Assembly: GCA_021769135.1 (NCBI GenBank)
Contig: JAETTM010000025.1
Coordinates: forward strand, 1-53,489
Length of the DNA: 53,489 bases
Source of the DNA: Lachnospiraceae bacterium
Lineage (GTDB): Bacteria; Bacillota; Clostridia; Lachnospirales; Lachnospiraceae
Reading direction: 5' to 3'
Position numbers and translations under genes: made by a program. This document shows positions 26,768-34,622 of the stretch, piece after piece (position 1 is the first letter of the stretch; each line of letters opens with the position of its first letter). Below the pieces are notes generated by a model. That model was not told where the DNA came from. It saw only the letters and a list, made by a program, of their open reading frames with translations, and ran no database searches.

Positions 26768-28125
26768 CAGAAGAACCTGAAATAGGTACGAAAAAGTATC
26801 TTTTCTCAAACAAAGACCTGGTAAAGTTGATTCTTCCGCTGATTGCGGATCAGTTCCTGCAGGCGTTGGTAGGGCTTGCGGACTCGGTTATGATTGCCAG
26901 TGTGGGGGAGGCGGCCGTTTCGGGCGTCTCCCTGGTGGATACGCTGATGTTTCTAGTAATCAGCATTTTCTCGGCGGTGGCTACGGGCGGGGCGGTGATT
27001 GCGGGCCAGTATCTGGGAAAAAATAACGAAGAAATGGCCTGCAAGGCGGCCAATGAGCTGCTGAGTTTTATTTTAAAGGCATCCTTGACAGTGACGGTTC
27101 TGGCATATTTGGGGAGAAACCTGATGATAAGGACGATTTTCGGGAATATAGAGCAGGATGTGATGTACAACTGTAAGGTTTATATGATAATTGTATTTGC
27201 ATCGATTCCCATGATTGCCCTGTATAATGCAGGCACATCCCTTTACCGCGCCATGGGGGATTCCGCCCTTGCAATGAAAATATCACTGCTTATGAATGGG
27301 GTGAATATAGGGGGGAATGCCCTGCTGATATATGGGCTCCACAGGGGGATTGAAGGGGCGGCGATTCCCACAGTCCTTTCCAGGGGGCTGGCCTGCGGGC
27401 TGATTCTCTTTTATCTGGACCGGCCGGGGAACAGGATTCATATTTACCATCCTTTTTCCTTGAAAACCCAGTGGATGCTTTTGAAAAAAATCCTGTATCT
27501 GGGAGTGCCTAACGGATTGGAGAACAGCATGTTCCAGCTGGGGAAAATCCTAGTGCTCAGCGTGGTTTCCAGCTTTGGAACAGCATCCATTGCGGCCAAT
27601 GCGGTGGCCAATAATATCGCCTCCTTCGCCATCCTTCCGGGGCTGGCCATGGGGTTTGCCATGCTTCCGGTAGCCGCCCAGTGTGTAGGGGCGGGGGATT
27701 TTGACCTGGTCTCCTATTATACGAAGAAGCTTATGAAGGCGGTTTACATTTGCCTGTTGATATCCAATGCGATAGTGGTGCTGCTTTTGCCCGTTATCAT
27801 CCGGGCTTACGGGCTGTCAGAAGAGGCTGGGGGCTATACTTACCGGATTCTGATTTTTTACTGCGGCTGCGTGGTGACTATCTGGCCGCCGTCCTTCTTC
27901 CTGCCCAATACCCTCAGGGCGGCCGCGGACGTAAAGTTTACGATGATTCTTTCGGTTATCTCCATGTGGATATTCCGCATCGGATGCAGCGTGGTATTTG
28001 CCGTGCATTTGAATATGGGAGTGTTCGGGATATGGGTAGCTATGGGGGTGGACTGGCTGTTTCGGGGAATCTGCTTTACGGTCCGGTATAAAAGGGGGAA
28101 GTGGAAGCATATGTCTGTGGTGTAG
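26764..28125 (+). CDS. MATE family multidrug/solute exporter, operon-linked
   Basis: A 453-residue membrane protein with twelve predicted helices and the MATE layout, starting LVKLILPLIADQFLQALVGLADSVM and including AVATGGAVIAGQYLGK. MATE proteins export cationic or other small molecules using sodium or proton gradients. The ATG overlaps the GH3 stop (ATGA), so it belongs to the glycan operon's end. Its role there could be export of an inhibitory aglycone or metabolite, but the substrate is unknown. A terminator follows at 28275. Confidence 0.9.
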   Translation: MTEEPEIGTKKYLFSNKDLVKLILPLIADQFLQALVGLADSVMIASVGEAAVSGVSLVDTLMFLVISIFSAVATGGAVIAGQYLGKNNEEMACKAANELLSFILKASLTVTVLAYLGRNLMIRTIFGNIEQDVMYNCKVYMIIVFASIPMIALYNAGTSLYRAMGDSALAMKISLLMNGVNIGGNALLIYGLHRGIEGAAIPTVLSRGLACGLILFYLDRPGNRIHIYHPFSLKTQWMLLKKILYLGVPNGLENSMFQLGKILVLSVVSSFGTASIAANAVANNIASFAILPGLAMGFAMLPVAAQCVGAGDFDLVSYYTKKLMKAVYICLLISNAIVVLLLPVIIRAYGLSEEAGGYTYRILIFYCGCVVTIWPPSFFLPNTLRAAADVKFTMILSVISMWIFRIGCSVVFAVHLNMGVFGIWVAMGVDWLFRGICFTVRYKRGKWKHMSVV

Positions 28126-28198
28126 CAAAAGTGTTCTCGCTTCGGAGGAAATGCAGGAACAAACAAAGGCTGAAACGGCATCGCAGACAGACTAAGAA

Positions 28199-28267
28199 AT
28201 GCTTCTGAAACTGCTTGCCAATCCAGAGATGGCGGCGTTGTTGAAAACATTAGCGAAAAATTTGTAA
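28199..28267 (+). other. Small ORF in mobile-element debris (22 codons)
   Basis: An open frame MLLKLLANPEMAALLKTLAKNL starts 4 nt after the stop of another tiny frame, 28151-28195 (MQEQTKAETASQTD), and ends just before a terminator. It looks like the C-terminal tail of a lost gene rather than an independent gene. I do not recognise it. The rest of 28126-28700 contains a few other broken frames, for example MCEYCKSGQ near 28503, typical of element debris. Confidence 0.3.
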
Positions 28268-28274
28268 GGCTTAG

Positions 28275-28302
28275 AAAGGCAATCTTTTTATAGGTTGCCT
28301 TT
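28275..28302 (+). terminator. Intrinsic terminator after the glycan operon
   Basis: AAAGGCAATC and GGTTGCCTTT form a 10-bp stem with one wobble and an 8-nt loop. The right arm ends in TTTTA, supplying a modest T-run. Confidence 0.6.
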
Positions 28303-28711
28303 TATTGACTGATTTTTCAGCGAATCAAATTGAAAAAATAAGTCTTTCCTTTAGACAAAAGGTTACAAATACCAATCTTTCTGGAAAGAGATTTTTTCAA
28401 CCCTTTTTTACTGGTGAAAGTAGTTATGTTCCTTGCATTTCTGGAAAAATTTGTTGATATATGTTACACTAAGATTGAAATTAATTAAAATCTGATGGAG
28501 GAATGTGTGAATACTGTAAAAGCGGACAATAAGCGTACATAAAATTTGGTATTCCGATTTGGAATTTACTCTTAGTTTTGAGGTTCCAATCTGGCACTTC
28601 AAAATAGAAAGGACGATAAAGATGGCTGATACATAACAAACAGCCCTGACAAAGGCGAATAATGATACCCCCAAAATAAGCATTGAATCAGCAGAGACCG
28701 ATATAAAAACC

Positions 28712-29179
28712 ATGATATATGTTATCCGTAACCAGCAGGTCATGATAGACAGTGATTTAGCGATGCTGTATCAAGTAGAAACAAAGCGATTAAATGAAGC
28801 GGCAAAACGTAATATCTCAAGATTTCCAGAAAGATTCCGATTTCAACTGACGAAAGAGGAATATGAAAACTTGAAGTCGCAATTTGCGACTTCAAGTTTG
28901 AAGGATGATAATGGATATGGTGGGCGTAGGAAACTGCCATTTGTTTTTACAGAACAAGGAATCGCAATGCTTTCTGCTGTTTTGCGTAGTGATGTTGCTA
29001 TCCGAGTAAGCATTAGAATTATGGACACTTTTGTGGAAATGCGGAAATATATGGCAAATACATCTTTGCTGTATGAGCGGTTAAATGCAATGGAGGTTCG
29101 CCAGATAAATTACCAAACGGAAACTGTAGGCATCATCAAGGACATCTTGCAAAGATTGGAACTGGAAACGGAGAAATAA
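28712..29179 (+). CDS. ORF6N-domain DNA-binding protein, probably 5'-damaged
   Basis: A 155-residue product matching the ORF6N (phage antirepressor-type) domain: IRNQQVMIDSDLAMLYQVETKRLNEAAKRN, then LPFVFTEQGIAMLSAVL, then a C-terminal coiled-coil tail. The apparent native start is the ATG at 28622, with AAGGACG upstream; its frame runs into this domain but meets TAA at 28634 after four codons. The ATG at 28712 keeps nearly all of the domain but has no ribosome binding site. It is therefore either a pseudogene or translated poorly. A perfect palindrome lies inside the coding region. The region is visibly AT-richer than the glycan operon, consistent with transfer. Confidence 0.75.
   Translation: MIYVIRNQQVMIDSDLAMLYQVETKRLNEAAKRNISRFPERFRFQLTKEEYENLKSQFATSSLKDDNGYGGRRKLPFVFTEQGIAMLSAVLRSDVAIRVSIRIMDTFVEMRKYMANTSLLYERLNAMEVRQINYQTETVGIIKDILQRLELETEK
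28870..28896. repeat. Perfect 27-bp palindrome inside the ORF6N gene
   Basis: CTTGAAGTCGCAA and TTGCGACTTCAAG are exact inverted arms around one T. A degenerate version of the same core (AGGTCACAA-T-TTGCGACCT) follows the gene at 29191-29209. Confidence 0.75.
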
Positions 29180-29190
29180 GAAGTTCTTTG

Positions 29191-29209
29191 AGGTCACAAT
29201 TTGCGACCT
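29191..29209. repeat. Second copy of the GTCGCAATTTGCGAC palindrome, downstream of ORF6N
   Basis: AGGTCACAA/TTGCGACCT has 8 of 9 pairs and begins 12 nt after the ORF6N stop. It shares the core of the intragenic palindrome at 28870. The rest of 29210-29500 has only broken frames. Confidence 0.5.
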
Positions 29210-29501
29210 TAGAAAAATGTAAACAGCTTAAACTATTTTGGGATTCGTTGTGAAATGCAGGTATCAATCGGGAAAGGTTTTACAGCGTAGTATTTTTCTA
29301 AATTCAATTCCCTTGCTAATCGCCTGCTAAAAGGAACATCTAAAACGCCTTAAAACTAGCAGCCACAGGTCGGTACAAGATAACATTCTGAATCAGCGAC
29401 AGGCAAGGAAATAGAGGGATTAGATAACACTAAGAGAGAGCTGCCTGCTGGCAAATGGTTCTACTCCTAAGGACCTGCTGATTTACCCGCCGTCAGCACT
29501 T

Positions 29502-29747
29502 TTGGAAGAGGAGGATGAAGAGGATGCTGGAACAGAGAAAACTCATGAAAGTATGAGAAACCTGTCCGGCATGCCGTTGACATACGGGATGCGCAGAAAA
29601 ATTGCGCCGAACGGTATCTTTGAAGTGGCGGAGAACCGTTACAGCATCCGGGATGAAAAGTATACCGGAACAATGGTACAGCTTAAGACAAAGCTGGATT
29701 CGGTGATACCCATAAGGCCACGGTTATCCATACAGAACCAAAAATGA
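29502..29747 (+). other. Unrecognised ORF, likely remnant of a mobile-element gene
   Basis: An 81-codon frame starting at a TTG without a ribosome binding site; the frame is open upstream to about 29424 with no better start. It contains an acidic EEEDEEDAGTE stretch, then NLSGMPLTYGMRRKIAPNGIF and a basic end. I do not recognise the family. The acidic linker and lack of start signals suggest the C-terminal piece of a larger protein of an integrated element that once occupied 28.1-29.8 kb. Confidence 0.3.
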
Positions 29748-29817
29748 GTGGAAGGGTCAGGGGATATTTGTTAGAATGAGGAAAGACGGCAAACCGGCGG
29801 GGAAGTAGGGGAAGAAT

Positions 29818-30678
29818 ATGGAATGGGATGAAAAGCTGCAGGCAATTATTGATTACGTGGAAAATCATTTGCAGCGGAAAGAAGAAGATATCGATAAAGA
29901 GGAAGTGGCGAAAATCGCGGAATGCTCTTTCGGGTTTTTCCAAAAAGTGTTTTCATACATGAACGGCATTAGTTTTGCCGAATATGTCCGCTCCCGGAAA
30001 TTGACCTTGGCGGGATATGATTTGAAAAGCACTGACTTAAAAGTAGTCGATATAAGCTATAAATATGGCTATGATTCCCCGACCTCTTTTTCGAAGGCGT
30101 TTCAGATTTTTCATGGGATATCTCCCAAAGAAGCGAGGAGCCGGGATGGGGTTTTAAAAGTAGTTCCGAAAATGCAGATAAGGGAGCGGCAGAAGTATTC
30201 ATGGAGATTGGAGCAGAAAGAGGGCTTCCGGCTGGTGGGAAAGAGCATTACGGTGTCCTGTGAGCATAATATGCACTTTCGGAAGATACCGGAATTCTGG
30301 GATGAATGCCAGCGCAATGGCATATATGCGAAGCTGGTTTCCATGGATTCAGGAACCCCCAGGGGCTTGTTTGGCCTGTTTGGGGATTATGATGAACGGC
30401 TAAATGAAATGGAATATTCCATTATGGCGATATCGGAAGAAAAATTGCCCCAGGGCTTTAACGAAATATATATTCCAGAGGCCACATGGGCGGTTTTCGA
30501 CTGCAGGGGGGCTGTGCCCTGGGCAATACAAAAGGGGTGGCAGTACCTTCATGAAGAATGGCTGGTCAAATACCCGTTCCGGCATGGGGAATGTCCGGAA
30601 ATAGAATGGTACAGCGGCCAAAACGCATATGACAGCCAGTATTTGAGCCAGATATGGATACCGGTTATAGAAGAATGA
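29818..30678 (+). CDS. AraC-family regulator with GyrI-like effector domain
   Basis: A 286-residue protein. The N-terminal double helix-turn-helix of the AraC type (residues 8-105: DKEEVAKIAECSFGFFQKVF and YKYGYDSPTSFSKAFQ) is followed by a GyrI-like small-molecule-binding domain (about 125-286). This N-HTH layout is that of Rob/SoxS-like multidrug-responsive activators such as those binding hydrophobic ligands. AGGGGAAG lies before the ATG. A partial copy of the repeated leader element begins at its stop codon and leads directly into the ASCH gene, so the two may be cotranscribed. Confidence 0.88.
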   Translation: MEWDEKLQAIIDYVENHLQRKEEDIDKEEVAKIAECSFGFFQKVFSYMNGISFAEYVRSRKLTLAGYDLKSTDLKVVDISYKYGYDSPTSFSKAFQIFHGISPKEARSRDGVLKVVPKMQIRERQKYSWRLEQKEGFRLVGKSITVSCEHNMHFRKIPEFWDECQRNGIYAKLVSMDSGTPRGLFGLFGDYDERLNEMEYSIMAISEEKLPQGFNEIYIPEATWAVFDCRGAVPWAIQKGWQYLHEEWLVKYPFRHGECPEIEWYSGQNAYDSQYLSQIWIPVIEE

Positions 30679-30679
30679 A

Positions 30680-30745
30680 AACTTGACTATGCGAAAAGCT
30701 TCGGCAAAGCCGAACCACAAAAGCCGCGCAGAAAAGGGGGTAAAA
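30680..30745 (+). promoter_or_regulatory. Repeated leader element, copy 3 (3' half only)
   Basis: It keeps AACTTGAC (30680-30687), a local hairpin TTCGGC-AAA-GCCGAA (30700-30714) and the 3' module GCCGCGCAGA (30723-30732), with AAAAGGGGGTAAAA before the ATG at 30746. The 10-bp stem and its loop are missing. Distance from GCAG to the ATG is 14 nt, as in the complete copies. Confidence 0.65.
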
Positions 30746-31210
30746 ATGGTACACTTAGTTTATTGCGATAATGTGGGGAAAAAGGGAGAAAAGGTATTGG
30801 ATAAAATTTTGGCCGGCGAAAAAACGATGGTAGTTCGGGGGGCTGCGGGGCGGAAGATTCCCCACAGCAGAGTTTTTGAAAACGAAGAATTATATTTTAT
30901 GGAAAAGGGAAGCGCTGAAATTACCGCACGGGCAAAAGTGAAGCATGTGGATAATTATGTGAAATTATCGGATGAGGAAATTTCCAAAGTGCTGGAGGAC
31001 AACCAGGGGAAATTAAGCCTGACGGACAAGCAAAAAATCCGGTGGCACAAAAAATGCCTTTGCCTGGTGGAATTCTGCGACGTGGAACGGATAGCCCCTC
31101 TTGCATTTGAACATCAGGGAAATATGGACGATTGGCTTATTCTGGAAAAAATCGAAGATGTGGTTGTGGGAACAAGCATTCCTTATAATTATGAAAAGTC
31201 AAAATTTTAA
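30746..31210 (+). CDS. ASCH/PUA-like domain protein
   Basis: A 154-residue soluble protein. The N-terminal half (GEKTMVVRGAAGRKIPHSRVFENEELYFMEKGSAEITARAKV) has the ASCH/EVE/PUA-like layout, in which a small beta-barrel binds RNA or modified nucleotides. No catalytic function can be assigned. I chose the ATG at 30746 over an in-frame upstream start at 30683, because the leader element fixes the start 14 nt after its GCAG block. It follows the AraC/GyrI-like regulator. A strong terminator lies 30 nt downstream. Confidence 0.7.
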   Translation: MVHLVYCDNVGKKGEKVLDKILAGEKTMVVRGAAGRKIPHSRVFENEELYFMEKGSAEITARAKVKHVDNYVKLSDEEISKVLEDNQGKLSLTDKQKIRWHKKCLCLVEFCDVERIAPLAFEHQGNMDDWLILEKIEDVVVGTSIPYNYEKSKF

Positions 31211-31239
31211 AGGGGAATTTCTGTAATGGATATTGGGGG

Positions 31240-31267
31240 CGTCGGCCTAAAAGGCCGACGTCTTTTT
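31240..31267 (+). terminator. Intrinsic terminator after the ASCH gene
   Basis: CGTCGGCC-TAAAA-GGCCGACG (31240-31260) is followed by TCTTTTT. Confidence 0.85.
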
Positions 31268-31333
31268 GAATGCATAAAAACGGCTCCGGGCCGCGGTGGA
31301 ATAGGAATAAATATTAAAAAATTTTTTATAAGA

Positions 31334-31445
31334 TGGTATAATTTCATTTCTTAAATGGTATATGAGAAGAAATCGACAAAATAAATGAAAAAACATAAGT
31401 GGTATAGTATAATAGAATAAAAAGCAAAAATTGGTATAGTATAAT
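31334..31445 (+). promoter_or_regulatory. Four TGGTATA half-sites, candidate GntR operators
   Basis: TGGTATA occurs at 31334, 31356, 31400 and 31432; the last two are extended to the identical TGGTATAGTATAAT. They lie upstream of the deglycase promoter and near two GntR/UTRA regulator genes, whose family often binds TGGT(A/C)TA-type half-sites. The rest of the 31268-31575 gap is AT-rich with only the promoter at 31491. Confidence 0.5.
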
Positions 31446-31490
31446 TGGGATATATCTAATTATAATGCTGATTTAAATGAAAAAAACATA

Positions 31491-31519
31491 TTGACAATTG
31501 TTGAAAATGCATATATATT
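31491..31519 (+). promoter_or_regulatory. Promoter of the FrlB-like deglycase gene
   Basis: TTGACA (31491-31496), an exact 17-nt spacer and TATATT (31514-31519) lie 57 nt before the ATG. Confidence 0.7.
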
Positions 31520-31575
31520 TAAGGTGTTCGAACACAAAACCAATAAACCAATTTTATTTAGAGGAGGATTCCCAA

Positions 31576-32586
31576 ATGATTAAATTTGATGAAGCGGCAT
31601 ACAGGAATGATTTAACAAACCAGATTGCATTGATTGAAAAGGGAGCTGCGTATGCGGAAGAAATTACCAGGCAGGGGTATAGCAATATATTCTTTGTTGC
31701 GGTGGGCGGAACAATGGCGATGATGCTCCACTTTGCGGAAATTGCGAAGCAGAAGACGAAGATTCCGGTTTATGTACAGCATGCAGGCGAATTGGTACTT
31801 ACGGGCCATAGCCAGCTGACAAAGGATTCCCTGGTAATTATGGGTTCGAAATCGGGCGACACGAAGGAGACGGTTGCGGCTGCAAAATGGTGTAAGGAAC
31901 AGGGCATCAGGATTGCATCCATGGTGATTGACAAAGAATCCCCTTTGGGAAAATTAAGCGATTATTATTTGCCGTTGGTAGTATTCAAGGGTGTGGAGTA
32001 TGAATATCTGTCCATGTTCGGCTTGTTCTACGGCTTGCTAAAATGCAATGGTGATTTTGACGAATATGATAAATTCATGGAACAGCTGAAGAAGCTGCCG
32101 GATACTCTTGTGGAAGCGCAGACCAAATTTGATGTCATTGCATCCCAAATCGCGAAAAAATACTACAACAGAGATTATATGATGTGGGTAGGTGGCGGAG
32201 AACTTTGGGGGGAAGTCTATCTGTTCTCTATGTGTGTGCTGGAAGAGATGCAGTGGCTGAAAACGAAATCAGTGACAAGCGCAGAATTTTTCCACGGAAC
32301 ATTGGAACTTGTAGAAAAGAATACCTGCGTATTTCTGGTAAAAGGAACAGGTCCATGCAGAAAGCTGGATGAAAGGGCGCAGAAGTTCCTGGAAACATAT
32401 ACGGATGATTTGGTTGTAATTGATGTTATGGATTATATGATCCCAGGGTTGGATGAGAAGTTCATGCCGATGGTTGCGCCGATTATAAGCACAGCATTGT
32501 TAATCGGCAGGCTTGGAAAGCATTTTGAAGCAAATACGGGGCATGATTTGGACATCCGCCGTTACTATAGGCAGTTCGAATACTAA
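31576..32586 (+). CDS. frlB: SIS-domain deglycase, FrlB/GfrF-like
   Basis: A 336-residue sugar isomerase (SIS) domain protein. FVAVGGTMAMM near residue 43 and MGSKSGDTKETV near 94 are the two SIS phosphosugar-binding turns. SAEFFHGTLELVE near 237 matches the FrlB-type catalytic region, and the end RRYYRQFEY resembles FrlB. FrlB-like enzymes split fructoselysine-6-phosphate (an Amadori product) into glucose-6-phosphate and lysine. The mannose-family PTS and second SIS enzyme nearby match the Salmonella gfr arrangement. GAGGAGG precedes the ATG at 31576. Its stop overlaps the stop of the convergent GntR gene. Confidence 0.78.
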   Translation: MIKFDEAAYRNDLTNQIALIEKGAAYAEEITRQGYSNIFFVAVGGTMAMMLHFAEIAKQKTKIPVYVQHAGELVLTGHSQLTKDSLVIMGSKSGDTKETVAAAKWCKEQGIRIASMVIDKESPLGKLSDYYLPLVVFKGVEYEYLSMFGLFYGLLKCNGDFDEYDKFMEQLKKLPDTLVEAQTKFDVIASQIAKKYYNRDYMMWVGGGELWGEVYLFSMCVLEEMQWLKTKSVTSAEFFHGTLELVEKNTCVFLVKGTGPCRKLDERAQKFLETYTDDLVVIDVMDYMIPGLDEKFMPMVAPIISTALLIGRLGKHFEANTGHDLDIRRYYRQFEY

Positions 32587-33308
32587 ATTTGAAGCAAGCT
32601 ATTTACCCCGAAATAGTCCATACGCTTTAAGGTACGGCAGTATTCGATAACCTGATGGTCTTCCGTGGATGTGATTACATTGAAATAAAAAAGTGGGCTG
32701 CCTTTTTCAAGACCCAAATGCTGCGAAGTATCGGAATCGGCATAGGTCATACCAAGGGAATAGCTGGTTCGCTGGGGATGGATATGGTATTGGTCGGACA
32801 ATACTTCAAATAAAGATGGATATTCCCTGTCAAAGTCGAATTGTTCCAGTTTGGGACAGAGTGATTCGGCAATGTGTGTGGTTTCCAGCATTGCCGGATT
32901 GGAATCTATAAAACGAAGCCTCTTTAATATATAGATGGAAGAACCCGCAGGTATGTTCAGCTTTTGGCAGACATAGGGGGTTCCGGCAGTACGGTACATA
33001 TTTATGACCCTACTGGAACTTCGATAACCATTTGTGGTACAGTAAGAATGAAACGAAAAATTGACTCCTGTATTGGTCCGTAACTTTGGGGGTGCAACAT
33101 ATGTTCCGCTGCCTTTTAAGCTATAGAGCACATGCTCGTTTTCCAGCCTTTTCACGGCTTCGCGGAAGGTGATGCGGTTTACGCCTAATATTTCGGAGAA
33201 TTTACGTTCGGAAGGCAGGCGGTCATGGGGAGATAGTTGATTCTTGATGATATAATTTTCAATTTCTTCTGCGGCATAGTCGGCAGTAAGGTGCAGGAAA
33301 GAATTCAT
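32583..33308 (-). CDS. GntR-family (HutC/UTRA) regulator 1
   Basis: A 241-residue protein. The GntR winged helix (residues 10-72: LPSERKFSEILGVNRITFREAVKRLENEHVL) is followed by a UTRA effector domain (about 90-235). UTRA regulators sense phosphosugars or related metabolites. I chose the ATG at 33308, with AAGGAG 6 nt upstream. It is the second gene of a two-regulator operon, 10 nt after regulator 2, and ends tail-to-tail with the deglycase gene with a 4-nt overlap. Its likely targets are the deglycase and PTS promoters. Confidence 0.88.
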   Translation of the reverse strand: MNSFLHLTADYAAEEIENYIIKNQLSPHDRLPSERKFSEILGVNRITFREAVKRLENEHVLYSLKGSGTYVAPPKLRTNTGVNFSFHSYCTTNGYRSSSRVINMYRTAGTPYVCQKLNIPAGSSIYILKRLRFIDSNPAMLETTHIAESLCPKLEQFDFDREYPSLFEVLSDQYHIHPQRTSYSLGMTYADSDTSQHLGLEKGSPLFYFNVITSTEDHQVIEYCRTLKRMDYFGVNSLLQI

Positions 33309-33318
33309 ATATGCTCCT

Positions 33319-34017
33319 TTAGGATATTTTAAATACATATTTTTCGGCAACGGAATAAGACAGCGTATATTCGATGGCGCGTTCATTTATATCATAAATT
33401 GTGGATTTGCGCATGAAAGCGCTTGTGCCTTCCGGAATATCGAGGAGGGTAGATTGGGGCTGGCTTACCAATACCAAATCCAATGTTTGATGGCTGTAAC
33501 TTAATGTAATCTCGTTGTCTTTCAGGCAGCGGTAGAGGGAAGCCTGTGAAAAATCATAATCAGCAATGTTTGGCACATAGCTTAAGGGGAGATAGGTGTA
33601 CTCAATCGTGTAAGGGGTATCGTCCCCAAGACGTTGGCGAAACAGCTGATAAACCGGGGCATGTTCGTCGATATGGAATATTTTCCCGTACTTATAGCCC
33701 GCTTCTCGTATTCCGGTGTAAAAAACGTTGGTGGAAGGATGCAGCCCATTGTCTTCCAGATATTTCCTGGTGGATGTAATTGCGTTGGACGCATGAAGCC
33801 TGGGGAGCGAAACAAAAGTTCCTTTCCCTTGTCTCCGGTAAAGGAGCCCTTCGTTGACGAGTATGTCCGTTGCCTTCCGGACGGTCATGCGGCTGACCAG
33901 ATAAAGGTCTGCCAGCGTGCGTTCAGGCGGAATTGGCTGACCGTAGGCATATACTCCGTTTTCGATACTGCTGCGGATAATATCATAAATATATTTTGCA
34001 GAATGATTCTGATTCAT
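33319..34017 (-). CDS. GntR-family (HutC/UTRA) regulator 2
   Basis: A 232-residue paralogue of the next gene. Residues 1-70 hold the winged helix (IPPERTLADLYLVSRMTVRKATDILVNEGLL), followed by a UTRA domain ending YTLSYSVAEKYVF. AGGAGG lies 8 nt before the ATG at 34017. It is divergent from the PTS IIA gene and is the first gene of the regulator pair. Two tandem but diverged UTRA regulators suggest that two effectors, or a heteromeric repressor, control the locus. Confidence 0.88.
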   Translation of the reverse strand: MNQNHSAKYIYDIIRSSIENGVYAYGQPIPPERTLADLYLVSRMTVRKATDILVNEGLLYRRQGKGTFVSLPRLHASNAITSTRKYLEDNGLHPSTNVFYTGIREAGYKYGKIFHIDEHAPVYQLFRQRLGDDTPYTIEYTYLPLSYVPNIADYDFSQASLYRCLKDNEITLSYSHQTLDLVLVSQPQSTLLDIPEGTSAFMRKSTIYDINERAIEYTLSYSVAEKYVFKIS

Positions 34018-34087
34018 AATGCGCCTCCTGAAATATAGTTTCATTATATTAGCTGTAAAACATTTATTCAAGGAAGAAAGGAGGAAA

Positions 34088-34183
34088 GATTGAAAATTGA
34101 TAATTTTCAATCCGGAGTTTGTGTCCGCATGGCATCCATAAACTCCATGGCACACGAAAAGCCGTGCAGAAATGAGGGTAAAT
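34088..34183 (+). promoter_or_regulatory. Repeated leader element, copy 2 (before PTS IIA)
   Basis: Hairpin GATTGAAAATT/AATTTTCAATC (34088-34112), then stem GGAGTTTGTG/CATAAACTCC (34114-34123 and 34137-34146) with a 13-nt loop. Loop bases TCCGCATGGC (34124-34133) pair with GCCGTGCAGA (34161-34170). AAATGAGGGTAAAT leads to the ATG. Compared with copy 1, several paired positions changed on both sides. Confidence 0.8.
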
Positions 34184-34609
34184 ATGGTTAAAATGTTATT
34201 GGCATCCCATGGGAACCTTGCTTCCGGAATGCTTTCCTCCCTGGAATTGATTTTGGGGAAGCAGGAACATACGGGAATCCTCTGTGCCTATGTGGATGGG
34301 GAAGATGATGTGGCTCCCAGAGTAAAAGATTTCATGGAAAAAATGAGGCCGGAAGAAAGCTGGATTGTCTGCACGGATTTGTTTGGGGGAAGCATCAATA
34401 ATGAATTCATGAAGTATCTGGACAGGCCCAATATGCGGCTGGTCAGCGGCATGAGCCTTCCGATGGTCATTGCGGCGGCATCGGCGATGGATTCTGCCAA
34501 GAGCGCTTTGGAGGTAGAACAGGAAATAAAAGCAGCTGTTTCGGATATGGTGCATTTTTGCAGCGATATTGAATTGAACAGCCAACAGGGAGAAGACGAG
34601 GAATTTTAG
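34184..34609 (+). CDS. PTS mannose-family IIA component
   Basis: A 141-residue EIIA-Man domain protein. The phosphorylated histidine is expected at His9 in LLASHGNLASGM. DLFGGSINN and the later MVIAAA segment match the family. It accepts phosphate from HPr and passes it to IIB in the cytoplasm. It heads a IIA-IIB-IIC-IID operon that probably imports and 6-phosphorylates an Amadori compound, given the flanking SIS deglycases. The ATG at 34184 sits exactly 14 nt after the GCAG block of the leader element. Confidence 0.92.
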   Translation: MVKMLLASHGNLASGMLSSLELILGKQEHTGILCAYVDGEDDVAPRVKDFMEKMRPEESWIVCTDLFGGSINNEFMKYLDRPNMRLVSGMSLPMVIAAASAMDSAKSALEVEQEIKAAVSDMVHFCSDIELNSQQGEDEEF

Positions 34610-34622
34610 GAAGGAGAAGGTA

